Origin: Parablautia muri
GTDB taxonomy: Bacteria; Bacillota; Clostridia; Lachnospirales; Lachnospiraceae
Length of the DNA: 64,000 bases
NCBI RefSeq assembly: GCF_009917485.1
Contig: NZ_QZDT01000016.1
Span: 38,532 to 102,531, forward strand
Direction: 5' to 3'
Positions 23,838 to 31,213 of this stretch are shown piece by piece. Position numbers and translations under genes: made by a program. The notes under the pieces were generated by a model. The model had not been told where the DNA came from and made no database searches. It worked only from the letters and a program-made list of their open reading frames with translations. Each line of letters starts with the position of its first letter. Within the stretch, counting starts at the first letter, position 1.

Positions 23838-24512
23838 ATGTCTATTTTTGTGAAGGAAATTGTGGATGAAGAATGGGGAAATTATTTTGACCTAACGGGT
23901 GCAGGGTACGGGGCATTGATTGTTCTTATGCTTGCGATTCTGATGGTTGGCTGTTTTGTGGGAAGTGATGAAAAGAAAAAATTCAGCACAAAGCAGCTGG
24001 TATTTTCTGCGGTGGCTATGGCCCTTGGCATGGTGACGAGTATGATTAAGCTGGCTGATATGCCTATGGGTGGATCTGTCACCCCATGCAGCATGTTGTT
24101 TATTTGTCTGATAGGATATATATTCGGACTTCGGACAGGACTTACATCGGCCATCGCCTATGGAGTGCTGCAGTTGGTGGTAGACCCTTACATAATCGGT
24201 ATTCCACAGCTTTTTACAGATTATATCTTTGGCTTTGGGGCGCTGGGACTTTCCGGTGTGTTTGCAAATAAAAAGCGGGGACTTTTGTGGGGGTATCTTT
24301 TAGGCGTTTTGGGGAGATATTTCTTTACCTTTCTGTCCGGCATGATTTTCTTTGGAAGCAATGGAGCATATTACAATATGTCAGCGCCTGTTTATTCCCT
24401 TGTTTATAATGGAGCTTATTTGGGGCCGGAGGCTGTTATCACAGTAATGATTATCATGCTTCCGCCAGTTGAGAAAGGATTGGCCAAGGTGAAAGCAATG
24501 GCAAACGAGTAG
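23838..24512 (+). CDS. thiT: thiamine ECF transporter S component ThiT
   Basis: A 224-residue membrane protein with a family-typical core: DMPMGGSVTPCSMLFI (thiamine-site loop), GLRTGLTSAIAYGVLQLVVDPY, and LFTDYIFGFGALGLSGVF. An extra N-terminal segment (about 1-45) with one helix precedes the usual six-helix fold. TPP-riboswitch control upstream agrees with thiamine as ligand. It needs an EcfA-A'-T module, encoded just upstream. The SD is AAAGGAGG, 7 bases before the ATG. Confidence 0.93.
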   Translation: MSIFVKEIVDEEWGNYFDLTGAGYGALIVLMLAILMVGCFVGSDEKKKFSTKQLVFSAVAMALGMVTSMIKLADMPMGGSVTPCSMLFICLIGYIFGLRTGLTSAIAYGVLQLVVDPYIIGIPQLFTDYIFGFGALGLSGVFANKKRGLLWGYLLGVLGRYFFTFLSGMIFFGSNGAYYNMSAPVYSLVYNGAYLGPEAVITVMIIMLPPVEKGLAKVKAMANE

Positions 24513-24581
24513 TGGATAGGCTTGGCCCTGGTAAGGAAAAATATACTTTATAAATAATATCTATAATGAGCTTTGAAAGGT

Positions 24582-24624
24582 AAGGCGGTTATTCTATGAA
24601 TGGTATGGGATAACTGCCTTTTAT
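24582..24624 (+). terminator. rho-independent terminator after thiT
   Basis: AAGGCGGTTAT (24582-24592) pairs with ATAACTGCCTT (24610-24620) with one mismatch, followed by TTTAT. Confidence 0.75.
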
Positions 24625-24678
24625 ATGTAAATTATTTTTTAGTTGCTCCAATTATTTTTTAAATATGTAGAAAGACTA

Positions 24679-24746
24679 TTGACAAAATAATATTATATAC
24701 CATATAGTATATATATCAACTACAATACTATATGTCATATAATATT
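24679..24746 (+). promoter_or_regulatory. promoter and PadR-type operator before the padR gene
   Basis: TTGACA (24679-24684), 18 bases, TATAGT (24703-24708). Two 22-base arms, 24689-24710 and 24725-24746, are inverted copies of each other with only two mismatches at the centre, each of the form AATATTATAT-N3-ATATAGTAT. One arm covers the -10. This is what PadR-family autorepression sites look like. Confidence 0.7.
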
Positions 24747-24770
24747 ATAAAAGAAATAAAGGAGGGAGCT

Positions 24771-25094
24771 ATGGTCTTTAATACAGGAGCAGCGCTCTTG
24801 GACGCCATTGTGCTGGCAGTTGTATCCAGAGAGCCGGAGGGGGCATATGGATACAAGATTACACAGGATGTAAGACAAGCGATTGAACTTTCGGAATCCA
24901 CTTTGTATCCGGTACTTAGAAGACTGCAAAAGGATGAATGTCTTGAGGTTTACGATATGGAATGTGCGGGCAGGAACAGGAGATATTACAAGGTGACGGA
25001 AAAAGGGCGTCTGCAGCTTAATTTATATGAAAGTGAGTGGAGGAAATATTCTGCTAAAATTAACAGTATATTTGAGGGAGGAATGAAAGAATGA
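24771..25094 (+). CDS. PadR family transcriptional regulator
   Basis: A 107-residue winged-helix regulator with the PadR signature: LLDAIVLAVVSREPEGAYGY, ESTLYPVLRRLQKDECLE (recognition helix) and NRRYYKVTEKGRLQL (wing). It probably represses its own operon through the AT-rich inverted repeat over its promoter. It overlaps the next gene by 4 bases (ATGA). PadR, DUF1700 and DUF4097 in a row is a common Firmicute cassette, often linked to envelope stress, but the signal is unknown. Confidence 0.93.
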   Translation: MVFNTGAALLDAIVLAVVSREPEGAYGYKITQDVRQAIELSESTLYPVLRRLQKDECLEVYDMECAGRNRRYYKVTEKGRLQLNLYESEWRKYSAKINSIFEGGMKE

Positions 25095-25981
25095 GCAGAT
25101 GGGAATTTATGCGGCAATTGGAAGAATTGCTCTTTGATATTTCGCCTAGCGAAAGGGAGGAAGCACTTCAATATTATAATGATTACTTTAATGATGCAGG
25201 ACGTGAAAATGAACAGGAGGTTATAATGGCGCTTGGCTCACCAGCCCAGGTTGCGGGAATTGTAAGAGATGGATTGAGTGAAAATGTAAGCTCCGGTGAA
25301 TTTACGGAAAGCGGATTTAAAAGTGCGGCATCCTCTCAGCAAAATCCTATTATGAAAAGAGAGGACAGTTTAAATAAAAAGGATATCTTTACGGAGCAGG
25401 ATGAGAAAACAGATGAAAACGGCAGAGACAATATAAATTCCTCTAAAAATTATGAAAATACGCAAAAGGACAGTTACAGGGAAGAAGGCTCCACAGCGTT
25501 TGATGATGCGCAGACAGGAAGCGGCCGGAAGGCAGAGACGTCAGGAGACGGCGCTTATGCCAAAGAAATGAAAAACAGTTCCCAGGAAAAGAAAGAGGGG
25601 CTGCCAACCTGGGCGATTGTGCTTATTATAATCGGCGGCATTCTTTTAGCGCCGGCTATTTTGGGCGGCATAGGAGGTATCATAGGCAGTCTGTTTGGTA
25701 TAGTGGCTGCTATAGCGGCTTTGGTTTTAGGGATAGGCTTAACGTCCCTTATCCTTTATATCGCGGCGGTTTTGCTGATTGTGGCAGGAGTCGGATGCAT
25801 TTTCGTAGCGCCAGTTAAAGGGATAGGCCTTTTGGGAGGCGGTTTCATTTGCGGAGCGCTGGGGATTTTGTGTATGCTTCTTACGTATTTTTTGATAAAG
25901 AAAGTAATTCCTGGCATTTTCTATGGAATCGTATTTGTTTATTATAAAATAAAGGATAAAATAGGAGGATGGAAAGGTTGA
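25091..25981 (+). CDS. DUF1700 (HAAS-domain) membrane protein
   Basis: A 296-residue protein. The N-terminal 65 residues match DUF1700: FMRQLEELLFDISPSEREEA, LQYYNDYFNDAG, and ALGSPAQVAG. A long hydrophilic linker (about 70-175, rich in Ser, Asn, Lys and Glu) leads to a C-terminal block of four or five Gly/Ile-rich transmembrane helices. The domain is thought to sense or relay envelope signals with the PadR regulator. Translation is coupled to padR by ATGA overlap. Confidence 0.88.
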   Translation: MSRWEFMRQLEELLFDISPSEREEALQYYNDYFNDAGRENEQEVIMALGSPAQVAGIVRDGLSENVSSGEFTESGFKSAASSQQNPIMKREDSLNKKDIFTEQDEKTDENGRDNINSSKNYENTQKDSYREEGSTAFDDAQTGSGRKAETSGDGAYAKEMKNSSQEKKEGLPTWAIVLIIIGGILLAPAILGGIGGIIGSLFGIVAAIAALVLGIGLTSLILYIAAVLLIVAGVGCIFVAPVKGIGLLGGGFICGALGILCMLLTYFLIKKVIPGIFYGIVFVYYKIKDKIGGWKG

Positions 25982-26002
25982 AAGAATTGCATTCTTTTAA
26001 CT

Positions 26003-26040
26003 GCAAATTTGTGTTTGAGTGCACAAATTCCCACGTTGAG
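26003..26040 (+). repeat. degenerate copy of the dispersed intergenic repeat
   Basis: GCAAATTTGTGTTTGAGTGC resembles the 5' half of the copy at 404-453; the following 3' half is diverged. It sits just before the DUF4097 gene. Confidence 0.4.
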
Positions 26041-26059
26041 AAAGGAGCATGGAATAAAG

Positions 26060-27034
26060 ATGAATAAATTTGTAAAAGTTTGTTTCATAACGGCAGGAAT
26101 TTTGATGGCGTCAGGACTGGTATTTTCTTTTATCGGCGCAGCCGCAGGAGGTAGGAATATGTTTCATTTTATAAAAGATAATGTACGTCAGGATGGAGAG
26201 CTGGATATCATTGAGGGAACGCTTGAAGGTTTACCGGAGAGGATATTCGGCAGAAAATGGTATCATAATTGGGGGTCAAATCCAACTTACCTTACGATAA
26301 ACGGCGAAAAAGTAAATACGGAAGTTTGGGAAACACAGATACCGGTAGAGAATATCAAAAATTTGAGTTTAGAGTTAGGTGCAGGGGAATTTTATATAAG
26401 GGAAAAGAATGCGGCGGATGGTATGGTGGATGTGACCATAGCAGGCGTTGGCGGCTGTGATTATCAGGTAAAGGATAAGACCTTGTATGTAGAAGGATTT
26501 ACCGGAATAAGGACGCTGAATATGAGCGGATTGAGCGGCTATCAAAATAATCTTATCCTGACTTTTCCGGCGAGAACCGATTTTAGCGAGATAGATGTAG
26601 AAGCCGGAGCAGGCACAATGGAGATGGTGTCTTTAAAAGCGGAGGAGATAAAGGTAGTGGTAGGAGCCGGTGAGTTTATCATGAACCAGATGGAGGCAAA
26701 GGAGCTATCGGCAGAGGTAGGAGCAGGAAGGCTTGATGTCAGCGATATGTATGCTAAGGATGTCTCTTTGATGGTTGGTGTGGGGGATTGCATTTATGAA
26801 GGAACGATTGAAAATGAACTGGAAGCCGAATGCAATATGGGAAATATGTCACTTACGCTGGATGGAAAAGAAAGCGATTATAATTATGAATTGGAATGTT
26901 CTGCGGGGAATATAGATATAGATGGCTCTGTTGTTACGGGCCTTGCATCAAAAAAGAGCATTCAAAACGGCGCTGCAAGGACATTTGAGCTTGTATGTAG
27001 TGTGGGGAATATTTCGATACGCTTTGATAAATAG
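26060..27034 (+). CDS. DUF4097 family beta-repeat protein
   Basis: A 324-residue protein with an N-terminal signal anchor (about 4-30) and an extracytoplasmic beta-solenoid. Repeated strands such as LSLELGAGEFYIRE, IDVEAGAGTMEMVS, VVVGAGEFIMNQ and SAEVGAGRLDVSD show the DUF4097 pattern of G-A-G turns every 20 or so residues. It is third in the PadR/DUF1700 operon and is probably the envelope-exposed part. AAAGGAG is the SD; an upstream in-frame start would add 17 residues from the repeat and is not favoured. Confidence 0.88.
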   Translation: MNKFVKVCFITAGILMASGLVFSFIGAAAGGRNMFHFIKDNVRQDGELDIIEGTLEGLPERIFGRKWYHNWGSNPTYLTINGEKVNTEVWETQIPVENIKNLSLELGAGEFYIREKNAADGMVDVTIAGVGGCDYQVKDKTLYVEGFTGIRTLNMSGLSGYQNNLILTFPARTDFSEIDVEAGAGTMEMVSLKAEEIKVVVGAGEFIMNQMEAKELSAEVGAGRLDVSDMYAKDVSLMVGVGDCIYEGTIENELEAECNMGNMSLTLDGKESDYNYELECSAGNIDIDGSVVTGLASKKSIQNGAARTFELVCSVGNISIRFDK

Positions 27035-27054
27035 TTCAAATGCAGGTATAAAGA

Positions 27055-27140
27055 GCGCCTGAGAATTGATTCCTGCGGGCAATGAGCCAAGTGGGCATGG
27101 CTGCAGGAACATTTGGCGTCTGCCGTAAAGTTGTTGACTT
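27055..27140 (+). repeat. dispersed repeat of the ATTCC-GCG-GCAATGAG type
   Basis: ATTCCTGCGGGCAATGAGCC followed by GGCTGCAGGAAC, so its ends pair partly. It is related to the element at about 162-285. Confidence 0.5.
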
Positions 27141-27160
27141 AAGGAAATGGAGGAATGGGA

Positions 27161-27403
27161 ATGGTTACATTGATTTTATTATTGATACTATTCATTACGT
27201 TATTGATAGCAGGACTTTGCTTTCATCTGGCGGGCAGTATATTAAAGCTGGTATTTAAGCTGCTGATCTGCCTTCCCTGCGCTGTTTTGTGCGCAGTGGT
27301 GGGGATTATATTCTGCTGTACCCTGCTGTTGATTCCAGCAGGACTGATGTGTTTTAAGCTGGCCGGATTTTTGCTGCATCCATTTAAGCCGTGTATGATT
27401 TAA
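27161..27403 (+). CDS. small hydrophobic membrane protein
   Basis: An 80-residue protein that is almost wholly hydrophobic with two or three helices and several cysteines (LLICLPCAVLCAVVG, FCCTLLLIPAGL). No known family is recognised. GGAGG at 27149-27153 favours the ATG at 27161 over the one at 27155. It is fourth in line after padR, DUF1700 and DUF4097, and may be the last gene of that operon. Confidence 0.65.
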   Translation: MVTLILLLILFITLLIAGLCFHLAGSILKLVFKLLICLPCAVLCAVVGIIFCCTLLLIPAGLMCFKLAGFLLHPFKPCMI

Positions 27404-27443
27404 AGAGAGCGCATTGTTGTTTTGGTTTTAAGCAAAGACATAA

Positions 27444-27474
27444 CAAAGCTGGCCCTTTTAGGGGGCCAGCTTTG
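27444..27474. terminator. bidirectional terminator between convergent genes
   Basis: A 12-bp perfect stem, CAAAGCTGGCCC (27444-27455) with GGGCCAGCTTTG (27463-27474). On the minus strand the stem begins within the last codons (KLAP, stop) of the ECF gene. Confidence 0.75.
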
Positions 27475-28063
27475 CACTTTCTTTACCAATGACAAAGAAA
27501 AGTCCTGCTTTTTTCAGCGCTGGCCGCAAAGCTAAGTAAACAAGGGAAGCTACAATCGTGGATGTAACCGCATTGATGGAGGTAGAAGCCACATTCCAGG
27601 CAAGGGTAACTTCTGCCGCAGGTTTCCCTAAAATAGCAAGTTTGTATAAATAGCCAATGAAAGGGTCGAAAATTACATTGAACAAAAGTCCTCCCGCAGA
27701 GGCAAGAACTGTCCAAAATACAATCTTTTTATGTTCTGTCTCCGATGTGATCTTACCGATTTTATGTGCAATCAGTCCTGTGATTAGACCAATGCAGAGT
27801 TTAAGAAGAAAAGTTTTGGGGGCATATACAACATAAACCGGATCCAGCAGATCACCGATGGTCATTCCAATAGCGCCGCCAAGACCACCATAAAAGCCTC
27901 CAAGAATCAAAGCGCCAAGTACGCAGACCGCATTCCCTAAGTGGATGGATGTTGCATCGCCGCCAGGCAGTGGAATTTTAATCTGCAAAAAAGTAAACAC
28001 CACGTAAGATAAAGCTGCCATCAGGCCAGTTATTGCAATTTTCTGTACTTTTTGATTTTTCAT
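27458..28063 (-). CDS. ECF transporter S component, ligand unknown
   Basis: A 201-residue membrane protein with about six hydrophobic segments: KIAITGLMAALSYVVF at the start, IPLPGGDATSIHLGNAVCVL, GGAIGMTIGDLLDPVYV, and APKTFLLKLCIGLI. These are hallmarks of the ECF-type riboflavin-transporter S-component superfamily. The ligand is not decided by sequence; the HLGN and APKTF motifs recall PdxU/HmpT-like members. No EcfAT genes adjoin it, so it probably shares the module at 20953-23514. The start is the ATG at 28063 with GAGGAGGAA upstream. Confidence 0.82.
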   Translation of the reverse strand: MKNQKVQKIAITGLMAALSYVVFTFLQIKIPLPGGDATSIHLGNAVCVLGALILGGFYGGLGGAIGMTIGDLLDPVYVVYAPKTFLLKLCIGLITGLIAHKIGKITSETEHKKIVFWTVLASAGGLLFNVIFDPFIGYLYKLAILGKPAAEVTLAWNVASTSINAVTSTIVASLVYLALRPALKKAGLFFVIGKESAKLAP

Positions 28064-28268
28064 AAGTTGATTCCTCCTCAAATGAATGGTTGTATTTTAT
28101 TATATGCATAAGTGGTATTGCTAAAAGTGCCAAATTAAAACTTTTTAACCATACCAGCAGGGAAGAGAATAGTTGAAAGAAGAATAGAAATCATGTATGA
28201 TAGGGGGGCTAGCTATAAAAATGGTTACAATAAAAGTGATAGACTCATGAAAGAAATGGGAATAAAAA

Positions 28269-29045
28269 ATGCAGAAAATGAAGGGAATAAGCGGAAGTAC
28301 ATTAAAAATGATAGCTGTACTCTCTATGTTGATTGACCATACGGCCGCAGTTGTGCTTAGGCAGTTATTGGTAGATAACCCGGAAGGACTGGACTACAGG
28401 GTGGATTTTTCTTTTACTTACATAAGTCAGATGCTGCAATCAGGTTTTACGGGAAAGGTTTATGTGCTCTATTTGCTGATGCGGAATGTGATTGGCAGAT
28501 TGGCCTTTCCGATTTATTGTTTTCTTTTGGTAGAGGGTTTTGAAAAGACGCACAATAGAATAAAATACGCAGGGCGCCTTTTTTTATTTGCCCTGATTTC
28601 AGAGATTCCTTTTGACCTGGCTTTTTACGGGAAGATAGGTGACTATACGGGTCAAAATGTTTTTTTTACGCTTTTTCTGGGCTTTTTGATGATGTGGGGG
28701 ATGAAGAAAATGGAAGAACTTCCGGACAGTCTTTGGATGAAATGGGTCGGTATGGGTGCCTGCTTTCTGGCAGGGGCGTATGTGGCGGAAAAAATCTGTT
28801 GCGATTACGGGGCAAATGGGATTGTGGCAATTGCCCTGCTGTTTCTTTTAAGAAGAAACAAAACAGGGCAGATATTGGCAGGCTGCGCGGCCTTTTTATA
28901 TGAGGTGACAGCTCCTGCCGCATTTATTTTTGTTGCGTTGTACAACGGACAAAGAGGGGTGAAGCTGAAATTTATTTTTTATGTTTTTTATCCGGTGCAT
29001 TTGATGCTATTGTATATTTTGATGGAAATGCTCTTTCATCCATAG
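28269..29045 (+). CDS. TraX family membrane protein
   Basis: A 258-residue protein with about eight transmembrane segments. It begins GISGSTLKMIAVLSMLIDH and contains GRLAFPIYCFLLVEGF and FALISEIPFDLAF, which match TraX-family proteins. The family is named after the F-pilin acetylase, but most chromosomal members in Firmicutes have no known role and may modify surface molecules. It is a single gene, convergent with the flavoprotein gene to its right. Confidence 0.85.
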   Translation: MQKMKGISGSTLKMIAVLSMLIDHTAAVVLRQLLVDNPEGLDYRVDFSFTYISQMLQSGFTGKVYVLYLLMRNVIGRLAFPIYCFLLVEGFEKTHNRIKYAGRLFLFALISEIPFDLAFYGKIGDYTGQNVFFTLFLGFLMMWGMKKMEELPDSLWMKWVGMGACFLAGAYVAEKICCDYGANGIVAIALLFLLRRNKTGQILAGCAAFLYEVTAPAAFIFVALYNGQRGVKLKFIFYVFYPVHLMLLYILMEMLFHP

Positions 29046-29138
29046 CCGGAAAACTAGAAAACGAAAGGGTTAATTTGGGCTGAACTGTTATGGGTTTGGA
29101 CAAATGGAGGGACGGATGGCTTGACTTAACCAGTCTTT

Positions 29139-30200
29139 TTACGCTGTCAGCTCTGCCATAAGCGCCGACACGGTTGTCATCTGATGAAGCCGTGAGACAT
29201 TTGACCCGCAAAAGACAAGACCATGCTCCACATCACCCTTCACAGCGCGAATGAGCGCTTGCGTGATGCAATAGGGAGTCTGGGCCGGATTGCAGGCCGA
29301 CAGGCAGCCCAGGCAGTGGGTTACAGTGCAGCTGCCAGAACTGACTTCTTCCAGAAAAGCATTGTGGATTGCACGGCCGGGCATTCCAACAGGACTTTTT
29401 ATAATTTCAATATCGGAGGACGATGCTCTTAAGTAGGCTTCTTTAAAAGAAGGGGCGGCATCGCATTCTTCCGTCACCACAAACCGCGTGGCGATCTGTA
29501 CGCCTTTAGCGCCCAAAGACAGGGCGTGGTCAATATCTTTTTTATCAAAAATGCCGCCTGCGATTACCACGGGAATCTGGCATCCCAATTTTTCCTCATA
29601 AGATTTTACCACAGTCATAATTTCACCTATTTCTTTTTCATAAGCATCAGGCGTTAGTGTATTTAATTCTGTTTGTGGAAAGCCCAGATGCCCTCCGGCC
29701 AAAGGGCCTTCTATGACAACCAGATCTGCTGTCCGTTGAAATTTTTTCTCCCAGAGCTTCAAAATGACTCTTGCGGCTTTGGCAGTGGAAATAATTGGAG
29801 CAATTTTTGTTTCCTGCTCATAGCCTTTCACCAGGCCGGGCAAATCAGCGGGAAGGCCCGCCCCGCTGATAATCAAATCCGCCCCGGCCTGGCAGGCCGC
29901 AAGGACATGGTTTTTATATTCGCTGGTGGCAGTCATGATATTGACACCAATGAGTCCCCCTTTTCCATGAGAATGCTCTTTCGCCAGAGAAATATGCTTT
30001 TTCAGTGCGCGAATATTACTGGCAGAGCAGTTGGTATAAAAATCTGGCTCATCAAATCCAATTTGCGCTGCAGAAATGATCCCAATGCCTCCGGACGCGG
30101 CTACTGCCCCTGCCAGATGGGAAAGGCTGACCCCCACACCCATTCCGCCCTGGATAATCGGGAGTCTGGCAGATTTATTTCCAATTACAAGTGGTTCCAT
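29139..30200 (-). CDS. nitronate monooxygenase / FabK-like flavoprotein
   Basis: A 353-residue FMN enzyme of the NPD/FabK TIM-barrel family: PIIQGGMGVGVSLSHLAGAV at the N-terminus, GVNIMTATSEY, the flavin-site segment IEGPLAGGHLGF, PVVIAGGIFDKKDIDHAL and GAKGVQIATRF. A cysteine-rich tail, CLGCLSACNP, is seen in the Clostridial branch. It could detoxify nitronates or act as an enoyl-ACP reductase. Tandem FabT-like operators in its promoter region favour a fatty-acid-linked job. The SD GGAGGAT precedes the ATG at 30200. Confidence 0.88.
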   Translation of the reverse strand: MEPLVIGNKSARLPIIQGGMGVGVSLSHLAGAVAASGGIGIISAAQIGFDEPDFYTNCSASNIRALKKHISLAKEHSHGKGGLIGVNIMTATSEYKNHVLAACQAGADLIISGAGLPADLPGLVKGYEQETKIAPIISTAKAARVILKLWEKKFQRTADLVVIEGPLAGGHLGFPQTELNTLTPDAYEKEIGEIMTVVKSYEEKLGCQIPVVIAGGIFDKKDIDHALSLGAKGVQIATRFVVTEECDAAPSFKEAYLRASSSDIEIIKSPVGMPGRAIHNAFLEEVSSGSCTVTHCLGCLSACNPAQTPYCITQALIRAVKGDVEHGLVFCGSNVSRLHQMTTVSALMAELTA

Positions 30201-30281
30201 ATGTATCCTCCATTCTTATCAGTGACCTGCAAATTTGACCATAATCTTCAAGCCTATGATGGGCCAAGCTTTGCGGGCACT

Positions 30282-30314
30282 ATTTTGATATTCAAACTAT
30301 TTGATAATCAAACT
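30282..30314 (-). promoter_or_regulatory. two tandem FabT-like operators upstream of the flavoprotein gene
   Basis: Read on the minus strand, AGTTTGATTATCAAATA (30298-30314) matches the streptococcal FabT consensus ANTTTGATTATCAAATT at all but the last base. A second site, AGTTTGAATATCAAAAT, follows at 30282-30298. Both lie between the -10 and the start codon. Confidence 0.75.
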
Positions 30315-30320
30315 TTCTAT

Positions 30321-30349
30321 ACTATAGCGCATTCGTATGTCAAAGTCAA
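30321..30349 (-). promoter_or_regulatory. promoter of the flavoprotein gene
   Basis: On the minus strand: TTGACT (30349-30344), 17 bases, TATAGT (30326-30321). Confidence 0.75.
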
Positions 30350-30516
30350 GAAAAAATAGAATCAATAATCGGAAATAGTAGTTTTTAATACTATATTATA
30401 CGGTTTTATATATGCAAAATTTTTGGGATATAAGTCAGAATGTAAAAATATTGAGAAGATAGAAAAAACATTCATGAAAATATAAAAAAATTTTTATGAA
30501 ATATATAGAATTTATG
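30350..30516. other. AT-rich spacer between two divergent promoters
   Basis: Between the flavoprotein promoter and the marR promoter. It is very AT-rich with poly-A and poly-T runs that may act as UP elements. I see no gene or clear structure in it. Confidence 0.5.
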
Positions 30517-30545
30517 TTGACATAGGGCGATGGGAATTTTATAAT
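30517..30545 (+). promoter_or_regulatory. consensus sigma-A promoter of marR-ABC operon
   Basis: TTGACA (30517-30522), 17 bases, TATAAT (30540-30545): a perfect match to consensus. Confidence 0.85.
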
Positions 30546-30554
30546 AGCAAAATG

Positions 30555-30581
30555 TTAACTAGTTAAATATTAACTAATTAA
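30555..30581 (+). promoter_or_regulatory. twin palindromic operators for the MarR regulator
   Basis: TTAACTAGTTAA (30555-30566) and TTAACTAATTAA (30570-30581) lie just after the -10, with centres 15 bases apart. MarR repressors bind such 12-base palindromes. Confidence 0.7.
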
Positions 30582-30605
30582 TAATTAAGGGCAGCGTCAT
30601 GGGGT

Positions 30606-30636
30606 TCAATTGAAAAATCGAAGATTTTTCAATTGA
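30606..30636. repeat. perfect 14-bp inverted repeat in the marR leader
   Basis: TCAATTGAAAAATC, a GAA loop, then its exact inverse. It directly abuts the dispersed repeat that follows. Confidence 0.75.
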
Positions 30637-30690
30637 CAAATTTGTGCTTGCGCCCCAATTTGCAAATTTTGGGAAACATGGGGATTAGTG
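30637..30690 (+). repeat. dispersed intergenic repeat, copy in the marR leader
   Basis: CAAATTTGTGCTTGCGCCCC matches the 5' half of the repeat at 404-453 almost exactly; the 3' half is diverged (GGGAAACATGGGG). Confidence 0.65.
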
Positions 30691-30709
30691 TGTAGTAGAG
30701 GAGACGACA

Positions 30710-31153
30710 ATGGAAAGGGATATGCAGCATCAAATTATAAATCTTTTCAGGCAAGTTGATCAGTCTTTTAAGAGAGTGGCTGACAAGAGGGTGACGGATA
30801 CGGGACTATACAGGAGCCAGCACAGAATGTTGATGATTTTGGGCAAACATCCGGACTGTTCCCAGACTGAGCTTGCCGAAATGCTGGATATTTCTCCGGC
30901 TGCAGTGGCAGTTACGCTTAAGAAGCTGGAAAAGGCCGGATATATCAGCAGGCAATGTAATGTGGAAGATAACCGTATCAATCATGTGATTATGACAGAG
31001 AAGGGAAAAAAGGCAATTGATATAAGCCTCGTTTACTTTAAAGAAATTGAAAACGCTCTGTTAATGGGGTTTTCAAAAGAGGAGATGGAGCTTTTAGAGG
31101 GATTCTTTTTAAGAATTATTAAAAACGGTGAAATTTATTATCAGAATCTTTGA
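30710..31153 (+). CDS. MarR family transcriptional regulator
   Basis: A 147-residue winged-helix protein: QTELAEMLDISPAAVAVTLK (recognition helix), LEKAGYISRQCNVEDNRINH (wing, with the D-x-R of the family). It most likely represses its own operon through the twin TTAACTA palindromes, and is released by a drug or metabolite ligand. It precedes two ABC exporter genes after 60 bases. The operators of the divergent flavoprotein gene differ in sequence, so another regulator probably acts there. GGAGACG is the SD. Confidence 0.93.
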   Translation: MERDMQHQIINLFRQVDQSFKRVADKRVTDTGLYRSQHRMLMILGKHPDCSQTELAEMLDISPAAVAVTLKKLEKAGYISRQCNVEDNRINHVIMTEKGKKAIDISLVYFKEIENALLMGFSKEEMELLEGFFLRIIKNGEIYYQNL

Positions 31154-31213
31154 CCGGCGTAGTCTGTGAGAATATTGCAGGTATAGCCTGCGTTATGATA
31201 GGAGGTATTAAGG

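Noticed and set aside
29673..30359. Long plus-strand frame opposite the flavoprotein gene
   Set aside because: Antisense shadow; it also runs across the FabT-like operators and promoter.
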